From CBDCBA01 sp965214125 (GTDB lineage Bacteria > Planctomycetota > Phycisphaerae > Tepidisphaerales > Tepidisphaeraceae): DNA of 21,663 nt. Shown piece by piece: positions 15,250-21,663 of the stretch. A program made the translations under genes and the position numbers. The stretch is from positions 1 through 21,663 of the forward strand of contig CBDCBA010000026.1 of the NCBI GenBank assembly GCA_965214125.1. The letters are read 5' to 3'. The first letter of the stretch is position 1, and each line of letters starts with the position of its first letter. Below the pieces are notes generated by a model. It made no database searches and was not told the origin of the DNA. It saw nothing but the letters and a program-made list of their open reading frames with translations.

Positions 15250-17982
15250 ATGACCTACTTTCATGATCGGCTCTTAGCCGTCGGCGGAAGCCGGCGCTTC
15301 GGTATCTCGCGAGCAAAACGCCGGCTTCCGCCAGCGGCTAAAAGCGCGGCGTTGTTGTCGCTTGCGTTGGCGGTCTCCCCAATCGCGGCCGAGGTCACGC
15401 AGGAGAAGACCGACGACGGCTACGTCGCCACGTTCAAGCTCGACGCAACCGAGTGGGAGCAGCCGCCCGAGCGAGTGAACCTCGCCGGCAGCTTCAACGG
15501 CTGGAACGGCGGCACGACGGCGATGAGCGACCCGGACGCCGACGGCGTCTGGACGGCCGAGGTGCCGCTGAAGGCGGGGCAGTACGAGTACAAGTTCGTC
15601 GTCGACGGCGAGCGTTGGCTGACGGACCCGACCGACGATGAAGAGTTGCGCGTCGGCGACAACTATGGTGGCTTCAACAGCGGCGTGGTCATCGGCCCCG
15701 ACATCCGCAAAGCCCCGCCGCCGGAGGAGAACGCGATCAATGCGGAGTTCGTGCGGCATGATCCGGCGACGGATGCAGTTCAGGTCGATCTAGATGTTTA
15801 CCGCCTGCGAGTCTACACACAACAAGGGGATGTCGAGAAGATACTGGTGCAGCCAACGCCATACATGCGGCCCGACGAGGGCTTTCCCGAACCTACTTTG
15901 ATGAAGCGGATTGCGAGCGAGCGGGGGCTTGACGTCTTCGAGGCAGAGGTTGATCTTTCATCGACCGTCCTGTCGACGGATCAGGTTGAGGAACGCGAGG
16001 ACGTGCTCGGGGGCACCGCACACTATCGGGTTGAGCCTGGCCTCGCCTACTACCGGTTCTTAGTGGTCGATGGCGATACTCGCACTGTATTGAATCGTGA
16101 TGCGCCCGGATCAAAGGTTGGTTCCCACCCGTTTAGCGTCGAGCCGCAGGCGTTCGATGTGCCCGAGTGGGCCGCCGACGCCGTTTGGTATCAGATTTTC
16201 CCCGAACGCTTCCGCAACGCGAACCCGGACAACGACCCCGGCGTGTTCGACTATGAACACCTCGTCGGCTGGAACACCGACTGGTGGACCGTGCTCGAAG
16301 GCGAGACGCCGCCGGATGAGACGTCAGACAACTTCTACACCGGCACCGGCGATGTCTGGGCCCGGCGGTACGGCGGCGACTTGCAGGGCGTGCGCGAGAA
16401 GCTGCCGTACCTTCGCGAGCTTGGCGTGACGGCGATTTACTTCAACCCGATCTTCGAGGCCGAGTCGATGCACAAGTACGACACGGCGGATTTCCGTCAT
16501 GTCGACGACAACTTTGGGGTCGTTGCTCACCACGGAGAACACGGAGACACGGAGGCCGGAGGAGAGTTGTCGTATCCGCCGAGTTTTGGGGAGGAGACGG
16601 ATGATCCGGCGACTTGGGTTTGGTCGCCGAGTGATCAGGTGTTTCTCGATTTCACTCAGGAGGCGCACGCGCAGGGGTTTAAGGTGGTGATTGACGGGGT
16701 GTTCAATCACGTGGGGACGGCGCACCCGTTCTTTCAAGATGTGTTGGAGAAGGGGAAGGAGAGTCGCTACGCGGATTGGTTTGAGATCACGGATTGGGGT
16801 GATCCCGAGAACTGGGGTAAGCCCGAGACGGTGGGGCAGCCGGGGGGCATTCAGTATGTCGCGTGGGACAAGCCGAATGGCGCGCTGCCGGCGTTTAAGA
16901 AGGATGCGGAGCTTGGTTTGGCACCAGGGCCGCGCGAGCACATCTTCAACATCACGAAGCGCTGGCTCGACCCGGATGGCGACCCGTCGACGGACGATGG
17001 CATCGACGGCTGGCGGCTGGACGTGCCGGGTGACATCCCGCACCCGTTCTGGAAGGATTGGCGCAAGGTCGTCAAGGAGACCAAGCCCGACGCCTACATC
17101 ACCGGCGAGATCTGGCAGTGGGCGGACCCGTGGCTGCAGGGCGACGAGTTCGACGCGGTGATGAACTACCAGTTCGCGATGCCGACGCAGGACTTTTTCG
17201 TCGACGAAGAGACGGCGCTGTCGGTGAGCGAGTTCAACGAGCGGTTGCTCGAGGTCGTCAACCGCTACCCGCGGCCGATCACGTACGCGCAGCAGAACCT
17301 GATGGGCAGCCACGACACCGACCGCCTCGCGAGCATGTTCGTCAACCCGGACCGCCCCTACGACGGGGCCAACCGCCCGCAGGACAACGCCCAGCATTTC
17401 GACGGGCCGATGTACAGCGAGCGCAAACCCGACGCCGAGGAGTGGCGGCGGATGATTCAGCTCGTCAACTTCCAGCACGCCTTCGTCGGCGCGCCGATGA
17501 CCTACTACGGCGACGAGGCGGGCATGTGGGCCCCGGACGACCCGAGCAACCGCCAGCCGTTCCCGTGGCCGGACCAGGGGCCGTACGAGGGGAGCAGCGA
17601 CGGCTTTGATCAGCAAATCTTCGACGCCTTCCAGCGTGCGATTGCCGTGCGCAACAGCGTGGAGGCGTTGCGGGTCGGCGACTTCGAGCCGGCGCTGACG
17701 GACGACGCGGCGAACGTCTACGCCTTCAAGCGCGAGCACGACGGGCAGGTCGCGTACGTCGTCCTCAACCGCAGCGGCGAGACGCGGCAGATCAAGCTGC
17801 CGGTCGCGGAGGGCACGTACGTCGACTACCTCGACCCGACCCAGGCGGCGGTGATGTTCGAGCAAGGCAGCGCCACCGCGCGGCCGCGCGTCGAGCCGAT
17901 GATCGACGGCCACGCGGCGACGGACGGCACGCTCTCCGGCGAACTCCCCGCCTGGGGCACGGCGATCCTCGTGCGACAGTAG
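15250..17982 (+). CDS. exported GH13 alpha-glucan hydrolase (cyclomaltodextrinase/neopullulanase-like) with CBM48-like domain
   Basis: A 910-residue protein. ATG 15250 is chosen because GGAG lies seven bases upstream; ATG 15223 is in frame too. A basic N-region leads to the core ALLSLALAVSPIAA, a signal peptide ending near 47. Residues about 56-149 are a CBM48/AMPK-type starch-binding domain (RVNLAGSFNGWN, YEYKFVVDGE). A second beta domain precedes the barrel, which starts near AVWYQIFPERF (about 311). Catalytic motifs are DGVFNHVG, nucleophile Asp591 in GWRLDVPGD, acid/base Glu620 in ITGEIWQW and Asp689 in GSHDTDR. The GEIW and FPERF motifs fit GH13 cyclodextrin- or pullulan-degrading enzymes. 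Two repeat elements lie in frame (15274-15341 and 16528-16555), and codon style changes around 15,760-16,130 and 16,505-16,930. Probably co-transcribed with the LacI-type gene; a GC hairpin follows the stop. Confidence 0.93.
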   Translation: MTYFHDRLLAVGGSRRFGISRAKRRLPPAAKSAALLSLALAVSPIAAEVTQEKTDDGYVATFKLDATEWEQPPERVNLAGSFNGWNGGTTAMSDPDADGVWTAEVPLKAGQYEYKFVVDGERWLTDPTDDEELRVGDNYGGFNSGVVIGPDIRKAPPPEENAINAEFVRHDPATDAVQVDLDVYRLRVYTQQGDVEKILVQPTPYMRPDEGFPEPTLMKRIASERGLDVFEAEVDLSSTVLSTDQVEEREDVLGGTAHYRVEPGLAYYRFLVVDGDTRTVLNRDAPGSKVGSHPFSVEPQAFDVPEWAADAVWYQIFPERFRNANPDNDPGVFDYEHLVGWNTDWWTVLEGETPPDETSDNFYTGTGDVWARRYGGDLQGVREKLPYLRELGVTAIYFNPIFEAESMHKYDTADFRHVDDNFGVVAHHGEHGDTEAGGELSYPPSFGEETDDPATWVWSPSDQVFLDFTQEAHAQGFKVVIDGVFNHVGTAHPFFQDVLEKGKESRYADWFEITDWGDPENWGKPETVGQPGGIQYVAWDKPNGALPAFKKDAELGLAPGPREHIFNITKRWLDPDGDPSTDDGIDGWRLDVPGDIPHPFWKDWRKVVKETKPDAYITGEIWQWADPWLQGDEFDAVMNYQFAMPTQDFFVDEETALSVSEFNERLLEVVNRYPRPITYAQQNLMGSHDTDRLASMFVNPDRPYDGANRPQDNAQHFDGPMYSERKPDAEEWRRMIQLVNFQHAFVGAPMTYYGDEAGMWAPDDPSNRQPFPWPDQGPYEGSSDGFDQQIFDAFQRAIAVRNSVEALRVGDFEPALTDDAANVYAFKREHDGQVAYVVLNRSGETRQIKLPVAEGTYVDYLDPTQAAVMFEQGSATARPRVEPMIDGHAATDGTLSGELPAWGTAILVRQ
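15274..15341. repeat. palindromic repeat element inside the GH13 signal-peptide coding region
   Basis: TTAGCCGTCGGCGGAAGCC plus GGCG (15274-15296) pairs with 15319-15341 at 21 of 23 positions, around a 22-base loop. It lies in the reading frame of the GH13 gene and encodes residues about 9-31, the basic stretch before the hydrophobic core of the signal peptide. The shape is that of a REP or MITE-like hairpin; copy number in the genome cannot be judged here. Confidence 0.8.
16528..16555. repeat. CACGGAG-type short repeat inserted in frame in the GH13 barrel
   Basis: CACCACGGAGAACACGGAG followed by ACACGGAGG repeats a CACGGAG/ACGGAGA unit three times. Very similar units occur as intergenic repeats in many bacterial genomes, as I recall. 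Here they encode HHGEHGDTEAG (residues 427-437) in a variable loop of the catalytic domain after HVDDNFG. Confidence 0.7.
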
Positions 17983-18001
17983 ATCGCTGCGTGCAAGACA
18001 A

Positions 18002-18031
18002 ACGCGGCCGCGCCCAAGGGCGCGGCCGCGT
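18002..18031. terminator. perfect 14-bp GC hairpin between convergent genes
   Basis: ACGCGGCCGCGCCC (18002-18015) pairs perfectly with 18018-18031, leaving an AA loop. It lies 19 bases after the GH13 stop and 20 bases before the stop of the convergent LEPR-motif gene, so it may end both transcripts. No T tract follows on either strand. The GCGGCCGC core is shared with the hairpin at 8287-8318. Confidence 0.65.
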
Positions 18032-18051
18032 GACGTTGAAGGCATAGGAGG

Positions 18052-19832
18052 TTACGCGAAGAGCGTGTCGTCCCCGTCGGCGTCGCCGGCGAACAGGCTG
18101 CCCAGGACGATCGGCGAGGGGCCGCCGATCGTCGAGCGGACGTCGGCGTTGGCGATCGGGCCCACCGGCACGACCGAGACGGTCGGCGCCTGTTCCAGCA
18201 TGTTCGGCTCGCTCATCGGCTCGCTTATTGGCTCGTTGGCCGGTTCGATGGCGGTGTCGGAGAACGCGTTGGCCGGCGTGCTGCCGACGCCGGGCCCGAA
18301 CCCGCCGACCAGTCGGCCGACGAGGTTGCCCAGCAACGCGCCGGGGCCGGGATCAGCCCGCAACTCAAGGCTGATGCCCTGCGAGCGGATCAGCACGCCG
18401 AGCAGGTCAAGATCGAGGCCGTCGATGCTCAGGTCGATTAGCGTGATCGGTTCGGGGTCGACAAGCGCCCTGTCCCCGCCGTTGCCGCCCAGGCCGGGCC
18501 GCGTGAAGAACGTGGCCGGAGCGCCGGCCGCGGTCACGCCCGCGTCGTCGGCCGGCGATGCGGCGAGTTCGTTTGTCACGGCGCCGGTCGCCCCGGTGCC
18601 GTTGAAGAGGTAGCCCAGCAGCGACTCCAGCGGCTCGAAGCCGGCCTCGCGCACCTCCGCTTCGATCTGCTCGAGCTCGTTCAGCAGGAGCTTGCCGAGG
18701 AAGTCGCCCTCCTCGGTTTGCAACGCCACGGCGAGGTCGACGTTCAGGCTCGCCTCGAGGCCCAGCAGGTAGAGGTCGACGTCGCGCAGCTCCAGGCCGA
18801 TGACGGGCACGGCGTTTTCCTCGAGCATGTCCATCGACGACGGCGGCGGCGGAGTGGAGGGCTCGCCGGGCGTGACCGGGCCGCCGACGTCCTGCGGCAG
18901 CAGCGGGTCGAGCAGCGACGCCAGGCCGACGAACAGGTTGCCCAGCAGCTTGCCCGGCCCGCTCGCGGCGCGCAGGCTCAGGTCGACGGGCGCCAGCGTC
19001 TGCACGCGCAGGCCCAGCACGTTCAGGTCGAGTTCTCCGATCGACAGCGACAGCACGCGCACCTCGTCGGGCAGCGGCGTCTGGCCGCTCGTGAGCGACT
19101 GGAGCGTTCCGCCGTCAAAGGCCGGCGTGGCGAGCAACGACGAGGCGGGTAGGTCGCTTAGTGCAAGGTCGATGGCGGCGTCGGCGTCGCCGAGCTGTTG
19201 GTCGAGGGCCCAGCGAATCGATGGCCATGTTCCCGCCGCCGACCGCAGCGCCCAGCGCTTCGTTCAGCGGGCGGACAAGGGCATTCATTGCCCCCGGATT
19301 GGTCGGTGGTGAACAGGTCGGAGATCAGGTTGCCCAGCACCTGCCCTTCGCCGGGCGTGGCGATGACGCGCAAGGCGACGCGTTGCAAATCGAGGCGCAG
19401 GCCGAGCAGGTCGAGATCGACGGGGCCGAGCTCCACGTCGAGCAGCGTCACGCCGCCGTCGCCCTTGGCCGCGGTGATGGCGGCGTCGGTGTTGAAGGGC
19501 ATGCGCCCGCCGCCGGGCAGGGCGACGCTGCCGGTGACGATCCAGCCGTCGCCGTCGGCGTCGGGGGCGAAGCCGTCGAGCTCGATCGGCCCGGTGAGCG
19601 TCTCGGCCAGCGGGGCCAGATCGAGGTCGGCCGCGGTCAGCGACGACGTCGACAGCGACGCGTGCAGCTCCGCCTCCGGCGTCGACGAGGCCGGTTCGGC
19701 GGGAGTAGAGGTGGTGGAAGACAGCAACCGCCGGGGTTCCAGCGGTTCCGATGCGAGGGTCGCCGTTGGCGGCGCACTGCGGGCGAGCCATCGCCGCAGG
19801 GCGCTCAGCGGCGCGGAGAGGGACGAGATCAC
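18052..19832 (-). CDS. LEPR-motif repeat protein, apparently split by two frameshifts
   Basis: The start GTG (19832) has GGGAG six bases upstream. The N-terminus holds LEPRRLLS (residues 31-38), a motif found at the start of many large exported planctomycete proteins. The rest contains four copies of a unit of the form DLDLLGL...L-L-A-PGPGxLLGNL: around 19,430, 19,060, 18,790 and 18,430. I recall this LDLLGL/LLGNL unit from other LEPR-type proteins; its function is unknown. The reading frame breaks twice, at a CCCCC run (19291-19295) and at GGGCCC (19206-19211). Removing one base at each gives an uninterrupted protein of about 590 residues (SGAMNALVRPL at the first join, MAIDSLALDQQLGDADAA at the second). 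Without correction it appears as two pieces ending at 19158 and starting near 19137. Linker regions are Pro, Glu and Ser-rich. Extracellular location is inferred. Confidence 0.75.
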
Positions 19833-19838
19833 GGGGTT

Positions 19839-19843
19839 CTCCC
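19839..19843 (-). promoter_or_regulatory. Shine-Dalgarno site selecting a GTG start for the LEPR-motif gene
   Basis: GGGAG on the minus strand lies six bases before GTG at 19832. A GTG further upstream (19901) is in frame but has no site and would add a Pro/Ser-rich stretch before the LEPR region. Confidence 0.6.
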
Positions 19844-20092
19844 GAATGAGAAAGCCGCCCGGCGCAGGGCACGGCGGCGAAGAACGATGCGGCCCGCCCA
19901 CAACGGCGGCCGCGACCCCGCGACGCTAACCGCCGCACCGCCGCTCCTGGAACACATCGAATCGCGTCGCTGCTTGTACCGATCGTGCCGAACGCGCGGC
20001 GCTCATCAAGCACCCGCGCGCCCCCGCAAGGCGGGGCGGCTAAAAACCGGATGAGCGTCGGGGAAATCAACGCAACTTGCCGTTACGCGATT
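19844..20092. other. intergenic region without a recognisable gene
   Basis: The gap between the LEPR-motif gene and the acyltransferase gene has no convincing reading frame. It holds a short hairpin, CCCCGC at 20022-20027 with GCGGGG at 20031-20036, followed on the plus strand by GCGGCTAAAAACCGG. The GCGGCTAAA part is shared with the element at 15319-15341 and with the stop region of the prepilin-like gene (8470), suggesting a worn repeat remnant. Confidence 0.5.
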
Positions 20093-20723
20093 TCAAAGCG
20101 CCCGCGCCGGGACGCCGACGAGCTTGGTCTGTGCCGGGGCATCGCGCAGGAGCACTGCGCCGGCGCCCAGCGTCGACCACGCGCCCCAGGCGCACACATT
20201 GGATGATCGTCGCGCCGATGCCGACGAACGCGCCCTCGCCGACCTCCACCCGCCCGGCGAGGCGGGCGCCGGGGCCCACGTGCGCCGCCGGGCCGATGAT
20301 GCACTCGTGGTCGACGGTTGCGTTCGTGTTGATGAGCGCCGCCTCGCCGATCGTCGCCTCGACGCAGAGGGCGGCCCCCATGCAGACGACGACGCCGGCC
20401 GCAAGGGTGGCCGAGGGGGAGACGGTTGCCGCGGGGTGGACGATCGTCGCCAGGTTCAGCCCGGCGCGGCGGACCTCGCGGGCGTGCTCGTGGCGGACGC
20501 GGTTGTCGCCGATCGCGACGGCGGCGTGGCGGCAGCCGGCGGCGCGGGCGACATGCTCGAGCCGGGCCATCGTGCCCAGGATCGGCAGGTTCAACACCGT
20601 CTGGCCCACGCGCGCGGCGTCGGCGTCGACGAAGCCGACGACGTGGTCGCCCGCGGCCAAGGCGGCGTCGGCGACCACCTTGCCGTGCCCGCCGGCACCG
20701 ATGATGAGAATCTTCCTGGCCAT
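20093..20723 (-). CDS. NeuD/PglD-type hexapeptide-repeat acyltransferase, frameshifted near the end
   Basis: The protein begins MARKILIIGAGGHGKVVADAA, a Rossmann-like nucleotide-sugar-binding start, and continues with GFVDADAA and AIGDN. A left-handed beta-helix follows, made of hexapeptide repeats such as ATVSPSATLAAGVVVCMGAAL and ATVDHECIIGPAAHVGPGA (each read as part of a longer array). This is the layout of NeuD/PglD sugar O- or N-acetyltransferases, which use acetyl-CoA to modify sugars for surface polysaccharides or glycans. At a CCCC run (20184-20187, plus strand) the frame slips. Removing one base restores CVRLGAWSTLGAGAVLLRDAPAQTKLVGVPARAL and a stop at 20093, the expected family ending and a length of about 209 residues. 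Uncorrected, the frame runs on to 20067 with Arg-rich nonsense. AGG lies about nine bases before ATG 20723. Divergent from the bactofilin gene. Confidence 0.85.
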
Positions 20724-20831
20724 GTGTGAACCTGCGCTTCCCCTTCGGACGTAAGCCCGGTATCTTCGCTCGCGACGGTCGCAGGAGGCGGCCGGCGATT
20801 CATCTTCACCCCGCCAGCCACGGAAGGCGAC

Positions 20832-21230
20832 ATGGCCGACACCGAATTTCCCACCGTTTTGGGCCCGGACGTTTCGTTCAAGGGCGAGCTCTCCTTCGAG
20901 AAGGCCGTCCGCATCCAGGGCACGTTCGAGGGCGAGGTCAAGTCGCCGGGCATCCTGCACATCGACCGTGAGGCGAACCTGAACGGCGACGTCAAGGCGG
21001 GCAACATCCGCGTCGATGGCACGGTGCGCGGCAACCTCAACGCCAGCGGCAAGATCGAGCTGCGCCAGTCGAGCGACCACGAGGGCGACCTCCAGGCCGC
21101 CAAGCTGGTGGTGGAGGAGGGCGCGGTCTTCAAGGGCCACGTCAGCGTCGGCCCCGCCGCCGGCAAGCAGGGCCAAAGCCAGCCCGAGCCGCAGGTTAAC
21201 CTGCGCAACGGGCTGGTGTCGAGCAACTGA
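20832..21230 (+). CDS. bactofilin (DUF583 family)
   Basis: A 132-residue cytoskeletal protein. Residues about 10-108 form the bactofilin right-handed beta-helix core, with regular glycines and short strands: GPDVSFKGELSFEKAVRIQGTFEG, then GDVKAGNIRVDGTVRGNL and GAVFKGHVS (parts of a longer array). Bactofilins polymerise without nucleotides and often sit at the membrane to organise cell shape, stalks or envelope enzymes. The tail is Gln/Asn-rich and has no membrane segment. ATG 20832 has GGAAGG four bases upstream. A second bactofilin-like gene begins about 95 bases downstream, so the two probably act together. The neighbouring acyltransferase on the opposite strand suggests an envelope-related locus. 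Confidence 0.9.
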   Translation: MADTEFPTVLGPDVSFKGELSFEKAVRIQGTFEGEVKSPGILHIDREANLNGDVKAGNIRVDGTVRGNLNASGKIELRQSSDHEGDLQAAKLVVEEGAVFKGHVSVGPAAGKQGQSQPEPQVNLRNGLVSSN

Positions 21231-21238
21231 CTGCCGAG

Positions 21239-21311
21239 GTGATTCGGGATTGGTGATTAGGGATTCGGGCCGGAGATTCTGCTCTGGTCCAAATCCCCAA
21301 CCACGAATCTC
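21239..21311. repeat. imperfect inverted repeat (GATTCGGGATTGG type)
   Basis: GTGATTCGGGATTGGTGATT (21239-21258) matches the reverse complement of 21292-21311 at 16 of 20 positions. A further partial copy, AGGGATTCGGG, follows the left arm. It fills the gap between the two bactofilin-type genes and resembles a dispersed intergenic repeat. It might also form a hairpin in the leader of the second gene. Confidence 0.65.
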
Positions 21312-21325
21312 CAACTCCCAAGCTG

Positions 21326-21663
21326 ATGCCCTCCCTCCTCTCCAACCTCCGCGCGCCCGAGACGATCTTGATCGCCTGCTACCACTGTGGCACGCGGCAG
21401 GAGGTGGGGCGCAAGGCGCAGACGGTCACGTGCAAGCAGTGCCACAAGGCGTTGCAGGTGTCGGACGTGCAGGTGAAGCGCTACGACGCGCGGCGGGAGA
21501 TCAGGACCGTCGGCACGCTCGTGGTCGAGAAGAAGGGCCAGATCGTGGCAGACACGGTCGTCTGCGGCGGGCTCGTCGGCCGCGGGCAGGTGAAGGCCAA
21601 GGGGGGCACGACGGTGCGCGGCACCGCGATGCTCGGCCCCAAGGCGGAGGTGGTCGGGCCGCT
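21326..21663 (+). CDS. zinc-ribbon bactofilin-like protein, 3' end beyond window
   Basis: From ATG 21326 the frame is open to the end of the window (112 complete codons). Residues about 17-40 form a zinc-ribbon-like pair, CYHCGTRQEV followed by CKQCHKAL. After about 20 residues the sequence becomes bactofilin-like, with VGTLVVEKKGQIVADTVVCGGLVGRGQVKAKGG and TTVRGTAMLGPKAEV (parts of a repeated pattern of short strands and glycines). It is probably a second bactofilin carrying an N-terminal metal-binding module, encoded next to a plain bactofilin. No Shine-Dalgarno site is seen before the ATG, so the start is provisional. The stop codon lies outside the window. Confidence 0.75.
   Translation, partial: MPSLLSNLRAPETILIACYHCGTRQEVGRKAQTVTCKQCHKALQVSDVQVKRYDARREIRTVGTLVVEKKGQIVADTVVCGGLVGRGQVKAKGGTTVRGTAMLGPKAEVVGP

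Noticed and set aside
16324..18045. A 570-codon open frame antisense to the GH13 gene
   Set aside because: Shadow of a well-supported enzyme gene; its translation lacks any domain.

Overview
The window looks like chromosomal DNA from a high-GC member of the Planctomycetota, most likely a Phycisphaerae-type lineage. This rests on family content seen directly. There are two proteins with PEP-CTERM sorting tails, a dockerin-like calcium-loop region on a secreted amylase, a prepilin-like protein with a C-terminal VDGH motif, a protein with an N-terminal LEPRRLLS motif, a divergent LpxB, and two adjacent bactofilin-type genes. Several palindromic intergenic repeats are also present. The species cannot be named from the sequence alone. 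Layout, left: a Y-family DNA polymerase (minus, cut by the window edge and frameshifted) is divergent from an Uma2-type nuclease gene and an unknown gene (plus). These converge on lpxB and a YkgJ-type cysteine-cluster gene (minus). A secreted alpha/beta hydrolase and a monofunctional heme catalase follow on the plus strand. Layout, centre (about 7.7-18.0 kb): this is a LacI-centred starch or maltodextrin locus. On the minus strand lie a PEP-CTERM surface protein, a secreted GH13 amylase with six dockerin-like loops and a PEP-CTERM tail, a prepilin-like protein and a small PilZ-domain protein. On the plus strand lie a LacI-family regulator and, 47 bases downstream, a second exported GH13 enzyme of cyclomaltodextrinase/neopullulanase type with a CBM48-like domain. 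A near-perfect palindrome typical of LacI-family operators sits in the divergent promoter region, and a weaker copy lies at the start of the dockerin amylase gene. The likely logic is that surface-anchored and exported enzymes digest alpha-glucan under control of the LacI protein. Layout, right: an exported LEPR-motif repeat protein (minus, two frameshifts), a NeuD/PglD-type hexapeptide acyltransferase (minus, one frameshift), then a bactofilin and a zinc-ribbon bactofilin-like gene (plus, cut by the window edge). Three observations stand out. First, four apparent frameshifts in three otherwise good genes are all one-base gains in G/C runs, which points to systematic base-calling error rather than true pseudogenes. 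Second, two unrelated repeat elements, one palindromic and one of CACGGAG type, lie inside the reading frame of the plus-strand GH13 gene. One forms the start of its signal peptide and the other a loop of its catalytic domain. Third, that same gene is a mosaic of codon styles. I see no tRNA, rRNA, CRISPR array, transposase or phage gene.
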